From Methylobacterium fujisawaense (GTDB taxonomy: Bacteria; Pseudomonadota; Alphaproteobacteria; Rhizobiales; Beijerinckiaceae), in NCBI RefSeq assembly GCF_014138435.1, contig NZ_JACJIM010000001.1, positions 620,001-684,000 on the forward strand: a stretch of 64,000 nt of DNA, written 5' to 3'. The first letter of the stretch is position 1, and the number at the start of each line of letters is the position of its first letter. A model generated the notes under the pieces. That model was given only the letters and a program-made list of their open reading frames with translations. It ran no database searches and was not told the DNA's origin. Of the stretch, positions 34,133 to 43,323 are shown in pieces. The translations under genes were made by a program, and so were the position numbers.

Positions 34133-35557
34133 ATGGACATCTCCGCCCTGATGCTGTCGCGCATCCAGTTCGCCTTCACGGTCTCGTTCCACATCATCTT
34201 CCCGGCCTTCACGGTCGGGCTGGCGGCCTGGCTCGCCTTCCTCCAGGCGCGGGCGATGATCTCGGGCGAGCCGGTCTACGACCGCCTGTTCGACTTCTGG
34301 CTCAAGATCTTCGCGGTCGCCTTCGGGCTCGGGGTCGTCTCCGGCATCGTCATGGCGTTCCAGTTCGGCACCAACTGGAGCGAACTCGCCCGCCGCACCG
34401 GGCCGATCCAGGGGCCGCTTCTCGGCTACGAGAGCTTCACGGCCTTCGCGCTGGAGGCCTCGTTCTTCGGCGTGCTGATGTTCGGCCGGCGGCGGGTGCC
34501 GCGCTGGTTCTACCTGTTCGCCTGCCTGATGGTCTGCCTCGGCACCAGCCTGTCGTCGTTCTGGATCCTCGTGAACAACTCGTGGATGCAGTATCCGACC
34601 GGCTTCGCCCTGCGGCCGGACGGCGTGTTCGTGCCGACCGACTGGTGGGCGATCCTCTTCAACGGGGTCGTCTGGGTCCGCTTCCCCCACATGGTCCTGG
34701 CCGCCTACGTCACCACCAGCTTCTGCGTGGCGGCGACGGGCGCGTGGTCCATGCTGCGGGGCCGGGACCGCGTCGAGGCCCGCGCCATGGTCCGGATGGG
34801 GCTCGGCCTCGCCGCGGTCCTCGTGCCGCTGCAGCTGTTCTTCGGCCACCTCACCGGCGACTACGTCGTCCGGCACCAGCCCTCGAAGATCGCCGCCATC
34901 GAGGGCCACTGGGAGAGCCGGGCGCCGGCCGGCGAGATCCTGTTCGCGTGGCCCGACGAGGCGCAGGAGACAAACCACTTCGTCATCGCCCTGCCCGCCC
35001 CCGCCGGCAGCCTGATCGACGACGGCACCCTCACCGGCAAGGTGATCGGCATCAAGGACATCCCCAAGGCCGACCGGCCGCCGGTGCTGATCCCGTTCTT
35101 CGCCTTCCGCATCATGGTCGGCTGCGGGCTGCTGATGCTGGCGCTCGCCTGGGGCGGGATGGCCTTCTACGCCAGCGGGCGGCTGGAGCGGGCGCGCTGG
35201 CTGCAATGGGCGATCTTCCTGTCGTTCCCCCTGGGCTTCGTCGCGACGCTGACCGGATGGTTCACCGCCGAGGTCGGGCGCCAGCCCTGGACGGTCTACG
35301 GCCAGCTCCGCACTGCCGATGCGGCGACGCCGTTCCTGACATCCCCGCAGGTGGCGACCTCCCTCGCCGTGTTCGGCGCGGTCTACGCGCTGATCTTCGC
35401 GGCCGGCACCGTCTACATCTACCGCATGCTCAGGGCCGGCATCCTGCCGACGCCCGCGCATGCGGGGAGCGCCGCCAACCCCAAGCGGCCGCTCGCCGTA
35501 CCGGGCGACAGTCCCGGCACGCCCGGCGCCACGCCGACCGGCACACCGGCGGAGTGA
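34133..35557 (+). CDS. cydA: Cytochrome bd-type (cyanide-insensitive) quinol oxidase subunit I
   Basis: Subunit I oxidises ubiquinol and carries the hemes, reducing oxygen to water with high affinity. The 474-residue protein has about nine membrane helices. The heme-ligand His lies in SFHIIFPAFTVG (His20), GYESFTAFALEASFFGVLMFG marks helix 3, and PLQLFFGHLTGDYVV and GWFTAEVGRQPW are family hallmarks. The Q-loop is short, as in CioA-type oxidases, rather than the long E. coli form. The start at 34133 follows GAGAGGA. The subunit II gene follows after 6 bases. Confidence 0.93.
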   Translation: MDISALMLSRIQFAFTVSFHIIFPAFTVGLAAWLAFLQARAMISGEPVYDRLFDFWLKIFAVAFGLGVVSGIVMAFQFGTNWSELARRTGPIQGPLLGYESFTAFALEASFFGVLMFGRRRVPRWFYLFACLMVCLGTSLSSFWILVNNSWMQYPTGFALRPDGVFVPTDWWAILFNGVVWVRFPHMVLAAYVTTSFCVAATGAWSMLRGRDRVEARAMVRMGLGLAAVLVPLQLFFGHLTGDYVVRHQPSKIAAIEGHWESRAPAGEILFAWPDEAQETNHFVIALPAPAGSLIDDGTLTGKVIGIKDIPKADRPPVLIPFFAFRIMVGCGLLMLALAWGGMAFYASGRLERARWLQWAIFLSFPLGFVATLTGWFTAEVGRQPWTVYGQLRTADAATPFLTSPQVATSLAVFGAVYALIFAAGTVYIYRMLRAGILPTPAHAGSAANPKRPLAVPGDSPGTPGATPTGTPAE

Positions 35558-35563
35558 GCAGCC

Positions 35564-36550
35564 ATGATCGAATTCTGGGCCGCCGCCCTCGCCCTCACCC
35601 TGATGCTCTACGTGCTGCTCGACGGATTCGACCTCGGCGTCGGCATGCTGTTCGGGATCGCCCCGGACGAGGCGGCGCGCCGCCACATGATGCAGGCGAT
35701 CGCCCCGGTCTGGGACGGCAACGAGACCTGGCTGGTTCTGGCCGCGACGATCCTGTTCGGGGCCTTCCCCGCGGTCTACGCGCTGCTGCTCTCGGCCTTC
35801 TACCTGCCGCTCCTCCTGATGCTCGCGGCCCTGATCCTGCGCGGCGTCGCCTTCGAGTTCCGCTACAAGTCCCGGCGGCTGCGGCGGGTCTGGGACGCGG
35901 GCTTCGTCGGCGGCTCCTTTTGCGCGGCCTTCGTGCAGGGCGTGACGGTCGGGGCGCTGGTGCAGGAACTGCCGGTCCGGGACGGGCTCTATGTCGGCGG
36001 GGCGTTCGGGTGGCTCACGCCCTTCTCGCTGCTCTGCGGGCTCGGCCTGTGCCTCGGCTACGCGCTGCTCGGCGCCGCGTGGCTGTGCGGCAAGACCGAG
36101 TCCGACGTGCGCGACCTCGGCTTCCGGCTGCTGCCGCGGCTCCTGCTCGGGGTGCTGGCCTTCCTGGGCGCGGCCTTCGTGTACGCACTGGCGATCAACC
36201 TGCGGGTGCTGCACCGCTGGATCGAGCGGCCCGAGATGCTGGTCCTGCCCCTCGTGGGGGCCGCGGCCTGCGCGGGGCTCCTCTACGCGGCGCGGCGCCG
36301 GAACGACGCCCTGCCGTTCCCGCTGGTGGCGCTGATCTTCGCCGCCGCCTTCGCGACGCTCGCCGCCTCGTTCCTGCCCTACATGGTGCCGTTCAGCGTG
36401 ACGGTGACCGAGGCGGCGGCGCCGGAGGCGAGCCTGTCCTTCATGTTCTGGGGCGCGGGGATCGTGGTCCTGCCGATCACCCTGATCTACACCCTGGTCG
36501 TCTACCGGGTGTTCAAGGGGAAGGTCGACGTCGCCGAGCATTATGAGTGA
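35564..36550 (+). CDS. cydB: Cytochrome bd-type quinol oxidase subunit II
   Basis: Subunit II is a membrane partner that stabilises the heme centre. The 328-residue protein has about eight hydrophobic helices and the family stretches YVLLDGFDLGVGMLFG at the start, PVWDGNETWLVLAATILFGAFP, and RGVAFEFRYK. The start is 6 bases after the cydA stop, so the two are co-translated. No hydrophobic CydX-like micropeptide follows: the only short frame after the stop encodes a polar 21-residue peptide. Confidence 0.93.
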   Translation: MIEFWAAALALTLMLYVLLDGFDLGVGMLFGIAPDEAARRHMMQAIAPVWDGNETWLVLAATILFGAFPAVYALLLSAFYLPLLLMLAALILRGVAFEFRYKSRRLRRVWDAGFVGGSFCAAFVQGVTVGALVQELPVRDGLYVGGAFGWLTPFSLLCGLGLCLGYALLGAAWLCGKTESDVRDLGFRLLPRLLLGVLAFLGAAFVYALAINLRVLHRWIERPEMLVLPLVGAAACAGLLYAARRRNDALPFPLVALIFAAAFATLAASFLPYMVPFSVTVTEAAAPEASLSFMFWGAGIVVLPITLIYTLVVYRVFKGKVDVAEHYE

Positions 36551-36597
36551 GCCCGCGACCGGGCTCCCCGACCCGACCCGGCCGCTGAGGCCGCGCC

Positions 36598-38454
36598 GTG
36601 GCCGGTGAGGTCGCGCTCTCCGAGGACGCGCCGGGCCTCCTGCAGCGCCTCGCCGCGTGGTGGCCGCGGGAGGCGGCCGAGGCCGTGCGCATCGCGCTCA
36701 CCGCCATCGCGGCGATCTGGCTCGCCATGTGGCTCGAACTGGCGCTGCCGCACTGGGCCGGCTGGACGGTCATCTCGGTGACGCTCGCCACCCGCGCGGC
36801 CTCCCTGCGCAAGAGCCTGTGGCGGGCCGGCAGCACGCTTGTCGGCGTCACCGTCGCGATGGTGCTGGTGGCCAATTTCGCCCAGGCGACCCTGGCCTTC
36901 GACCTCGCCCTGGCCCTGTGGATGGGCCTGCTCACCGCGGCCTCCAGCGTCGAGAGCGGCCAGCGCGCCTACGGCTTCGCATCCATGGGCTTCACGGTGC
37001 CGATCATCGCCCTGGCCGACGTGCAGAGCCCCGAGACGGTGTTCCAGATCGGCGTCGACCGCTGCTCGACGATCCTGCTCGGGATCGGCTGCGCCTACGC
37101 GTCGAACGTGTTCGTGGCGCCGGGCGTCCCCGCCGTCAGCCGCGCCCTGGCGGGGCGGCTCGAGGCGGCCGCGCAGGCCTGCGACGCCTGGATGGCCGCC
37201 CTGCGGCGGGGCGAGCGGCCGGGCCCGATGCCCATCGCCGCCGTGATGACGCTCGGCGAGGAGGTCACCGACACGTTCACCGAGCAGCCCTCCCTCCGTT
37301 CCGGCGGCCGGGGGATCCGCAACGCCGCCCCCCGGCTGCGGCGCGTGCTCGCCGCGGGCCTGCTGCGGGCCCTGCTGCCGGACCGGCCGGGATCGCGCTC
37401 GACCGACCTGATCGGGGCCGGCGGGGCGATCGCCGTCCGGCAGATCGGGCGCGTCCGGGTCTCGGCGCGGCTCCTGCGGGCCGGGGGCCGGGTGGGGCGG
37501 CGGCGCGTGCCGTTCCGCCCGCACCTGCTCTTGTGGAACGACCTGGACTGGGACGGCTGGCACGCCTTCGACAACGGCCTGCGCACCGCCGCCGCCGTCC
37601 TGCTCGTCAACGGCTTCTGGTACGTCACCGGCTGGTCGCACGGGGCCGGCGCCGCGACCTGGGCGAGCCTCGTCTGCGTCCTGCTCGCCGCCCATGCCGA
37701 CCCGCGGGCGGAATCCCGCGCCTTCCTGATCGGCGCGCTGCTCGCCGCCGTGGTCGGGCTGACCCTGCGCTACACCCTGCTGACCACCACCGGGAGCTTC
37801 GCGCTCCTGGCCGCCGTGCTCCTGCCGGTGGCGATGCTGGCGGTGGTCGGCCGGGCCGACAAGCGTGCGATCTACGGCATCGGCTTCGGCTTCTTCGTCT
37901 TCGGCGTCCTCGATCCCAAGAACCCGATGACCTACGACCTCGCCGACTCGCTCAACACCGTGCTGGCCGAGCTGCTCGGGATGGCGGTGGCGGCGGTCGC
38001 GTTCGCCGCCCTGCCGCCGCCGGTGAGCCCCGCGACGCTGCGGCTGCGGGCCCGCCGCCGGCTGGTCCGGTCGGTGCGCGGCGCGGCCCTCGACCCGGCG
38101 CTCCTGCTGCCGCCCCGCGACCGCTATCTCGCCCGGGGTTTCGGCCGGCTCGCCCTCATCGGCGCGGATGAGGCGATGGCCCGGGGCGGCGAGCGCCTGC
38201 TCGTCATCGGGCTCCTGCTGCTCGCCCTGCGGGAGACGGACGACCGGGAAGGCCGCCGCGTCGGCCGGGCGGTCTGGGCCCGGCTCGCCGCGTCCCGTCC
38301 GGCAGAGGCGGATGCGGTGCCGGATCCCTTGCGCGAGCTCGCCGACCGGGCGACCCTGCCGCTCCAGGCGGAGCGCATCGGGGCGCTGGCCGCCCTCGTG
38401 TCGGATCTCGACCGCGCGGGCTGGCCGAACCTCGATCCGGGGGTGCGGGCGTGA
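36598..38454 (+). CDS. FUSC-family membrane protein (AaeB-like efflux component)
   Basis: The 618-residue protein has two membrane blocks (about 30-190 and 325-480), each with five or six helices, separated and followed by soluble segments. This is the layout of the fusaric-acid-resistance/AaeB family that exports aromatic acids. Conserved stretches include HWAGWTVISVTLATRAASLRKSLWRAGSTLVG and the repeat ATWASLVCVLLA. The GTG at 36598 lies 47 bases after cydB. The stop overlaps the start of the DUF1656 gene (GTGA), and an HlyD adaptor follows, which completes a tripartite exporter. Confidence 0.88.
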   Translation: MAGEVALSEDAPGLLQRLAAWWPREAAEAVRIALTAIAAIWLAMWLELALPHWAGWTVISVTLATRAASLRKSLWRAGSTLVGVTVAMVLVANFAQATLAFDLALALWMGLLTAASSVESGQRAYGFASMGFTVPIIALADVQSPETVFQIGVDRCSTILLGIGCAYASNVFVAPGVPAVSRALAGRLEAAAQACDAWMAALRRGERPGPMPIAAVMTLGEEVTDTFTEQPSLRSGGRGIRNAAPRLRRVLAAGLLRALLPDRPGSRSTDLIGAGGAIAVRQIGRVRVSARLLRAGGRVGRRRVPFRPHLLLWNDLDWDGWHAFDNGLRTAAAVLLVNGFWYVTGWSHGAGAATWASLVCVLLAAHADPRAESRAFLIGALLAAVVGLTLRYTLLTTTGSFALLAAVLLPVAMLAVVGRADKRAIYGIGFGFFVFGVLDPKNPMTYDLADSLNTVLAELLGMAVAAVAFAALPPPVSPATLRLRARRRLVRSVRGAALDPALLLPPRDRYLARGFGRLALIGADEAMARGGERLLVIGLLLLALRETDDREGRRVGRAVWARLAASRPAEADAVPDPLRELADRATLPLQAERIGALAALVSDLDRAGWPNLDPGVRA

Positions 38455-38666
38455 TCGGATTGCGGGCGGTCGACGTGCTGGGGCTCTACGTCGAGCCCGC
38501 GGTGATCTGCCTGCTCGCCGCCCTGGTGATCACCTGGGGCCTGCGCTGGATCCTGGACTGGATCGGCATCAACCACCTTGTCTGGAACCGCGCCCTGTTC
38601 GACTTCAGCCTCCTGACCGCCGTGACGGCTCTGCTGATCCTGTCCCTGCGCGTCCAGGGTCCGTGA
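38451..38666 (+). CDS. DUF1656 small membrane protein (AaeX-like)
   Basis: The 71-residue protein has two hydrophobic helices (about 11-33 and 48-66). It begins with the family pattern of a short polar start followed by DVLGLYVEPAVICLLAALVI. Such proteins sit between AaeB-type and AaeA-type genes in many proteobacteria and are thought to assist the efflux pump. It overlaps the upstream gene by four bases and is followed after one base by the adaptor gene. Confidence 0.85.
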   Translation: MIGLRAVDVLGLYVEPAVICLLAALVITWGLRWILDWIGINHLVWNRALFDFSLLTAVTALLILSLRVQGP

Positions 38667-38667
38667 C

Positions 38668-39663
38668 ATGGCCACGACCCCGCGACCGTCCCTGCGCGAC
38701 TGGCAGCCGCCGCCCGCCTACAACGTCGCCGCCACCCTGCTGGCGCTGGCGGCGGCAATGGGCCTCGCCTACCTCGCCTTCCTCTACTACGCCTACACGC
38801 CCTGGACCCGGGACGGGCGCGTGCGCGTCTACACCGTGCAGGTGGCTCCCGAGGTCTCCGGGACGGTGGTGGCGGTCCGCGTCCGGGACAACCAGTTCGT
38901 CCGCAAGGGCGACGTGCTGTTCACGATCGATCCCGGCACGTTCAGGAACGCCGTGACCCAGGCGGAGGGCGCCCTCGCCAGTGCCCGGGCACAGGCCGGC
39001 TACCTCGCGGGTATCGCGCAGCGCACCGCCGAACTCGACGATCTCGCCACCACCCCGCAGCAGAAGCAGACGACCAGCGGCCAGGCGCAGGCCGCCCAGG
39101 CCAACGTGGTCCAGGCGGAGGGCGCGCTGGCGCAGGCGCGGCTCAACCTGGAGCGCACGACCCTGCGGGCCACCGTGAACGGCTGGGTCACCAACCTGCT
39201 GCTGCAGGAGGGCGGGTTCGCCGCCACGGGGCAGCCGGCGCTGACGCTGGTCAACGGCGACAGCTTCTGGATCGAAGGCTACTTCGAGGAGACCCAGCTG
39301 CCGCGCATCGGCGAGGGTGACGCCGCGCGGGTGTCGCTGATGGCGTGGCCGGACCGTCCGATCCGGGGCCGGGTGACCGGCCTCGGCCGCGGCATCAGCG
39401 TCGCCGACGCCGCCCCGGGCGTTCAGGGGCTGCCGACGGTCAATCCGATCTTCACCTGGGTCCGGCTGGCGCAAAGGGTGCCGATCCGGATCGACCTCGA
39501 CGACGTGCCGTGCCCGATCGTGCTGGCGGCGGGGATGACGGCGAATGTCGCGATCCTGCCCGAGAAGGCCGGATCCCCGGACGCCCTGCCGCCCGACCGG
39601 CGCACCGGCGCGGCCGCCGGCCAGCGCTGCGAGGGGGCGCCGGTCGTCGAGTCGCGGCGCTGA
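38668..39663 (+). CDS. HlyD-family membrane fusion protein (AaeA-like)
   Basis: The 331-residue adaptor has one N-terminal membrane helix (about 20-42), a lipoyl half (VAPEVSGTVVAVRVRDNQFVRKGDVL), a coiled-coil hairpin (about 90-165, rich in Ala and Gln), the second half with RTTLRATVNGWVTNLLLQEG, and a barrel domain with GYFEETQLPRIGEGD. It is the periplasmic link of the FUSC/DUF1656 exporter. It is the last gene of the run that begins with fumC. Confidence 0.9.
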   Translation: MATTPRPSLRDWQPPPAYNVAATLLALAAAMGLAYLAFLYYAYTPWTRDGRVRVYTVQVAPEVSGTVVAVRVRDNQFVRKGDVLFTIDPGTFRNAVTQAEGALASARAQAGYLAGIAQRTAELDDLATTPQQKQTTSGQAQAAQANVVQAEGALAQARLNLERTTLRATVNGWVTNLLLQEGGFAATGQPALTLVNGDSFWIEGYFEETQLPRIGEGDAARVSLMAWPDRPIRGRVTGLGRGISVADAAPGVQGLPTVNPIFTWVRLAQRVPIRIDLDDVPCPIVLAAGMTANVAILPEKAGSPDALPPDRRTGAAAGQRCEGAPVVESRR

Positions 39664-39774
39664 CGCGCACGGCCCTCGTCGTGGCATGCCCGCCGCCGGG
39701 AAAACCGGGGCGGCGGCCGCGTTAGACCGGCAGGCGCGCCGACATGCGGCGCCCGCGATCGCGATGAGGATCCG

Positions 39775-40806
39775 ATGGACTACAGGCAGTTCGGACGCTC
39801 CGGCCTTACCGTGCCGGTGCTCAGCTTCGGCACCGGCACCTTCGGCGGCACGAACGAATTCTTCCAGCGCTGGGGCCAGACGGACGTCGCGGAGGCGACC
39901 CGCATGGTCGATCTCTGCCTCGATTCCGGGGTCAACTTCTTCGACACGGCCGACATCTACTCGGGCGGCGCCTCCGAGGAGATCCTGGGTCAGGCCCTCA
40001 AGGGCAAGCGCGACCGGGCGCTGATCTCCACCAAGGCGACCTTCCGGTTTAACGACGACCTGAACCAGGTGGGCTCCTCGCGCTACCACCTGGTCCGCGC
40101 CTGCGAGGCCAGCCTGAAGCGGCTCGGCACCGACCATATCGACGTCTACTTCATGCACGGGTTCGATGCGCTCACCCCCGTGGACGAGACCCTGCGGGCG
40201 CTGGACGACCTCACCCGCGCGGGCAAGATCGGCTACATCGGCGCCTCGAATTTTTCCGGCTGGCAGCTCATGAAGGCGCTCGCGACCTCGGAGCGCCACG
40301 GCCTCGCCCGCTACGTCGCCTACCAGGGCTACTATTCGCTGATCGGCCGGCACTACGAGTGGGAGTTGATGCCCCTCGGGATCGACCAGGGTGTCGGCTT
40401 GATGGTCTGGAGCCCGCTGGGCTGGGGCCGCCTCACCGGCAAGATTCGCCGCGGACAGGCCAACCAGAGCGGCCGCATCGCCGCCGGTGGCGCCGAGGGT
40501 GGGCCGCCTGTCTCCGACGAATACCTGTTCGGCGTGGTCGACGCCCTCGACGCCGTGGCGGCCGAGACCGGCAAGACGGTGGCGCAGGTGGCGCTCAACT
40601 GGCTGCTGACCCGGCCGACCGTGTGCAACATCGTGGTCGGCGCCCGCACCGAGGAACAGCTGAAGCAGAATCTCGGCGCCCTCGGCTGGACCCTGACCGC
40701 CGAGCAGGTCGCCCGCCTCGACGCGGCGAGCCACGAGACGCCGATCTATCCGTACTGGCACCAGAAGGGCTTTGACGAGCGCAACCCGAAGCCGACGGTC
40801 TGGTAG
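39775..40806 (+). CDS. Aldo/keto reductase
   Basis: The 343-residue NADPH-dependent reductase has the AKR barrel with the catalytic tetrad in place: Asp and Tyr in FFDTADIYSGGASEEILGQAL (about residues 58 and 63), Lys in LISTKATF and His in YFMHGFDALT. The cofactor site near the C-terminus reads NIVVGARTEEQLKQNLGALGW. It belongs to the YajO/Tas-like subgroup, which often reduces xenobiotic aldehydes and ketones. It starts a short group with the pirin gene, but about 200 bases separate them. Confidence 0.92.
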   Translation: MDYRQFGRSGLTVPVLSFGTGTFGGTNEFFQRWGQTDVAEATRMVDLCLDSGVNFFDTADIYSGGASEEILGQALKGKRDRALISTKATFRFNDDLNQVGSSRYHLVRACEASLKRLGTDHIDVYFMHGFDALTPVDETLRALDDLTRAGKIGYIGASNFSGWQLMKALATSERHGLARYVAYQGYYSLIGRHYEWELMPLGIDQGVGLMVWSPLGWGRLTGKIRRGQANQSGRIAAGGAEGGPPVSDEYLFGVVDALDAVAAETGKTVAQVALNWLLTRPTVCNIVVGARTEEQLKQNLGALGWTLTAEQVARLDAASHETPIYPYWHQKGFDERNPKPTVW

Positions 40807-41003
40807 CCAGCGGCGCGCGGCCGGGACCCTGAGGGCGGAAATCGGAAACGATGCGTTTCGATCGTTTCTGTTTCAACTCGTGCGGTCCCGGTCCAGGATG
40901 CCTGCGGATGGCCGGCCGATCCCGAACGATGTCGGCTCCGCCATCCGGGGCGCCGCGCAGCAGCCGATGGCGCTCCTCCCTCCCCGCGCGAAGGAGCAAG
41001 GCG

Positions 41004-41942
41004 ATGAGCTGGCACAGTGCCGAGGATCCGATCCCGGGCGACCATTTCAGCTGCGACGCGATCCGGACCCTGATCGTGCCCCGCTCGCGCGATCTCGGCT
41101 CCTTCGCGGTGCGGCGGGCGCTGCCCTCCACCGAGTGCCGGATGGTCGGCCCCTTCATCTTCTTCGATCAGATGGGCCCCTCCGAGTTCCTGCTCGGGCA
41201 GGGCATGGACGTGCGGCCGCATCCGCATATCGGCCTCTCCACCGTCACCTACCTGTTCGACGGCGAGATCATGCACCGCGACAGCCTCGGCACGGAGTTG
41301 CCGATCCGGCCGGGCGAGCTGAACTGGATGACCGCGGGCCGCGGCATCACCCATTCGGAGCGCACGGCCCCGACGCTGCGGCAGACCGGCTCCCGGCTGT
41401 TCGGCATCCAGAGCTGGGTCGCCCTCACCGACCGGGACGAGGAGAACGCCCCCGCCTTCGAGCATTACGACGCCGCCGCGCTGCCGGTCCTCACCGGCGA
41501 AGGCAAGACCGTCCGGCTGATCGCGGGCGAGGCCTTCGGCGCACGCTCGCCGGTGCGCACCTCGAGCCCGATGGTCTACGCCGACGTGGCGCTCGAGGCC
41601 GGGGCCGTCCTGCCCCTCGATCCGACCTACGACGAGCGGGCGATCTACACGGTGGCGGGCGCCATCGAGATCGCCGGCGACGGCTTCGGGCCCGGCCAGC
41701 TGCTGGTGTTCCGGCCCGGCGACCGCATCAGCGTGCGCGCCCTGGAGGGGGCCCGGTTCATGGTGCTGGGCGGCGAGCCGATGGATGGTCCACGCCACTT
41801 GTGGTGGAACTTCGTCTCCTCCCGCCCCGAGCGGATCGCGCAGGCCAAGGAGGATTGGCGCCAGGGCCGGTTCGACACGGTGCCGAACGACGCCGAATTC
41901 ATCCCCCTGCCGGAGGATCCGCAGCCCGTCCGCTACCCCTGA
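41004..41942 (+). CDS. Pirin family protein
   Basis: The ATG at 41004 follows AAGGAG and opens 312 residues with the two-cupin pirin layout. The metal site is complete in the N-terminal domain: HPHIGL gives two histidines, and GRGITHSER gives the third histidine and the glutamate. Bacterial pirins include quercetin 2,3-dioxygenases and modulators of pyruvate dehydrogenase. The role here is not known. The C-terminal cupin contains [16 protein letters not shown] and the final region [12 protein letters not shown] typical of the family. Confidence 0.9.
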   Translation: MSWHSAEDPIPGDHFSCDAIRTLIVPRSRDLGSFAVRRALPSTECRMVGPFIFFDQMGPSEFLLGQGMDVRPHPHIGLSTVTYLFDGEIMHRDSLGTELPIRPGELNWMTAGRGITHSERTAPTLRQTGSRLFGIQSWVALTDRDEENAPAFEHYDAAALPVLTGEGKTVRLIAGEAFGARSPVRTSSPMVYADVALEAGAVLPLDPTYDERAIYTVAGAIEIAGDGFGPGQLLVFRPGDRISVRALEGARFMVLGGEPMDGPRHLWWNFVSSRPERIAQAKEDWRQGRFDTVPNDAEFIPLPEDPQPVRYP

Positions 41943-42110
41943 GCCGACAGCCCGATCCGGCGGTCCGGCGTGCAGCGACAGGCGATCATGGCCGCTCGAA
42001 CGCAACCCTAGCGCGAGTGTTAAGGAGTTGTTAACCATTTTCCATCGGTGTGGGACGGACACCGATGCCTCATCGGAGGCTTGCGCTGCACCCTGCCGGC
42101 AGGACGCGTG

Positions 42111-42635
42111 ATGGAACAGACGAAGCACCCTAAGGCCGAGACGCTGACACCGATCGAAGCCGCCGCGCGCGACGTCCGCGAGCCGACGACCCGGATTCGG
42201 ACCGGCAACCTGGTCCTTCTCGCCGCGGACGAGCGCGCCACCGCGCAGGGCCGGAATCCGAACCCGTCGCCGGTGGAGCGGTGGCCGGACCTGCTGGAGC
42301 GGGTGCAGGGCGCGGCCCGGTACATCCGGGACGTCGAAGACCGGGCGCAGGAGCAGGAGACGCACGTCCAGGATCTCCTGCGGCAGGTGCGGGCCGACAT
42401 GGATGCGGCCCGCGCCCAGGTGCAGGCGGCCGAGCGGGAGACCCACGAGGTCCATGCGCAGGCGATCAAACTGATCCAGGCCGCCGAGGACCGGGCCGCG
42501 GCCGCCGAAGAGCGGGCTGCAGCGGCGGAACTCATGCTCCAACGCATCGCCGAGACGATCGACGCGGAGTTCGTGACGCAGGCGGGCCCACAGGACGCCC
42601 GGACCCGGGCCTCCGCCACCCGGGCGGCCTCGTGA
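42111..42635 (+). CDS. Coiled-coil hypothetical protein A
   Basis: The ATG at 42111 opens 174 residues with no signal peptide. After a polar start there is a long Ala/Glu/Gln/Arg helix (about 68-160) with heptads, ending AEERAAAAELMLQRIAETIDAEF. The layout matches the next gene, whose helix ends in AEDWLKRIEQASRDL, so the two are probably distant duplicates. The promoter region just upstream has the AT-rich stretch GTTAAGGAGTTGTTAACC (about 42018-42035), which is itself a dyad. The function is unknown; a scaffold or structural role is plausible. Confidence 0.65.
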   Translation: MEQTKHPKAETLTPIEAAARDVREPTTRIRTGNLVLLAADERATAQGRNPNPSPVERWPDLLERVQGAARYIRDVEDRAQEQETHVQDLLRQVRADMDAARAQVQAAERETHEVHAQAIKLIQAAEDRAAAAEERAAAAELMLQRIAETIDAEFVTQAGPQDARTRASATRAAS

Positions 42636-42666
42636 CCCGCGCGGGCCCGGCCGGATCGCGGCGGCG

Positions 42667-43182
42667 ATGAACGCGGCCTTCTGGGCAGAGCTCGACGCAC
42701 GCATCGCGCGCGCGGAGCCGGCCCCGGCGACCGCCGACGGCAATCCGGCGGTCGCCGGGCCGCTCCCGGTGGCGGCCTCCGGAGCGGGTCCCGAGACGCC
42801 GTCCGAGCCACCGTCCGAGCCACCGTCGCGGCCGGATGCGGACTGGAGCCAGGTTCTGGACACGCTGTCGGCCGCGAGCATCGCGGCCCAGGAGCAGGAT
42901 CAGCGCCTGCGCCAGCGATCCGCCACCTGCGAGACCCTGTCTGCGGAGCTGCAGGCGGCCCGGCAGGAAATCGAGGCGCTGCGGGCGCATCTGCAGGAGG
43001 TGCAGACCCAGGCGGCACTGCGCGTCCGCGAGGTCGAGGCGCTGGCCGACGGGCGGGTCCGGGACGCCGACGAGCGCGCCGAGGCCGCGATCGTGCGGGC
43101 GGAGTCGGCCGAGGACTGGCTCAAGCGTATCGAACAGGCCAGCCGGGATCTGCTGCCGGACGGCCGGCATGCGGCCGCCTGA
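42667..43182 (+). CDS. Coiled-coil hypothetical protein B
   Basis: The 171-residue protein has a Pro/Ala-rich linker (about 18-58) containing a SEPP repeat made by a 12-base duplication (42799-42822). A long coiled coil follows (about 60-160) ending in the same type of helix as the gene 32 bases upstream. The two probably form an operon and may form a hetero-coiled coil. No known family is recognised. It is convergent with the third MucR gene. Confidence 0.62.
   Translation: MNAAFWAELDARIARAEPAPATADGNPAVAGPLPVAASGAGPETPSEPPSEPPSRPDADWSQVLDTLSAASIAAQEQDQRLRQRSATCETLSAELQAARQEIEALRAHLQEVQTQAALRVREVEALADGRVRDADERAEAAIVRAESAEDWLKRIEQASRDLLPDGRHAAA
42799..42822 (+). repeat. Two 12-base direct repeats in coiled-coil gene B
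   Basis: CCGTCCGAGCCA occurs twice in tandem and adds four residues to the flexible linker in frame. Confidence 0.8.
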
Positions 43183-43323
43183 AGCGCGGGACGCCGGGCC
43201 TTTCGGAAACGCCGGTCTCCCGGTGGGTCATCGGCCCCGGGAAGACGGCCCGTTGCCCGGTCAGGAGAACCTCCTCGTCGGAATCCGAGGTGGGTCGGCC
43301 TCAGCCCGTCGGGATCCGCCGGC

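Noticed and set aside
33938-36541. An 867-residue open frame on the minus strand across cydA and cydB
   Set aside because: It is a shadow of two clear bd-oxidase genes. Its product is dominated by Arg, Glu, Gln and Gly with no domain.
36543-36608. Short frame after cydB as a possible CydX micropeptide
   Set aside because: The 21-residue product is polar and Pro/Arg-rich with no membrane helix, unlike CydX, and it runs into the next gene.
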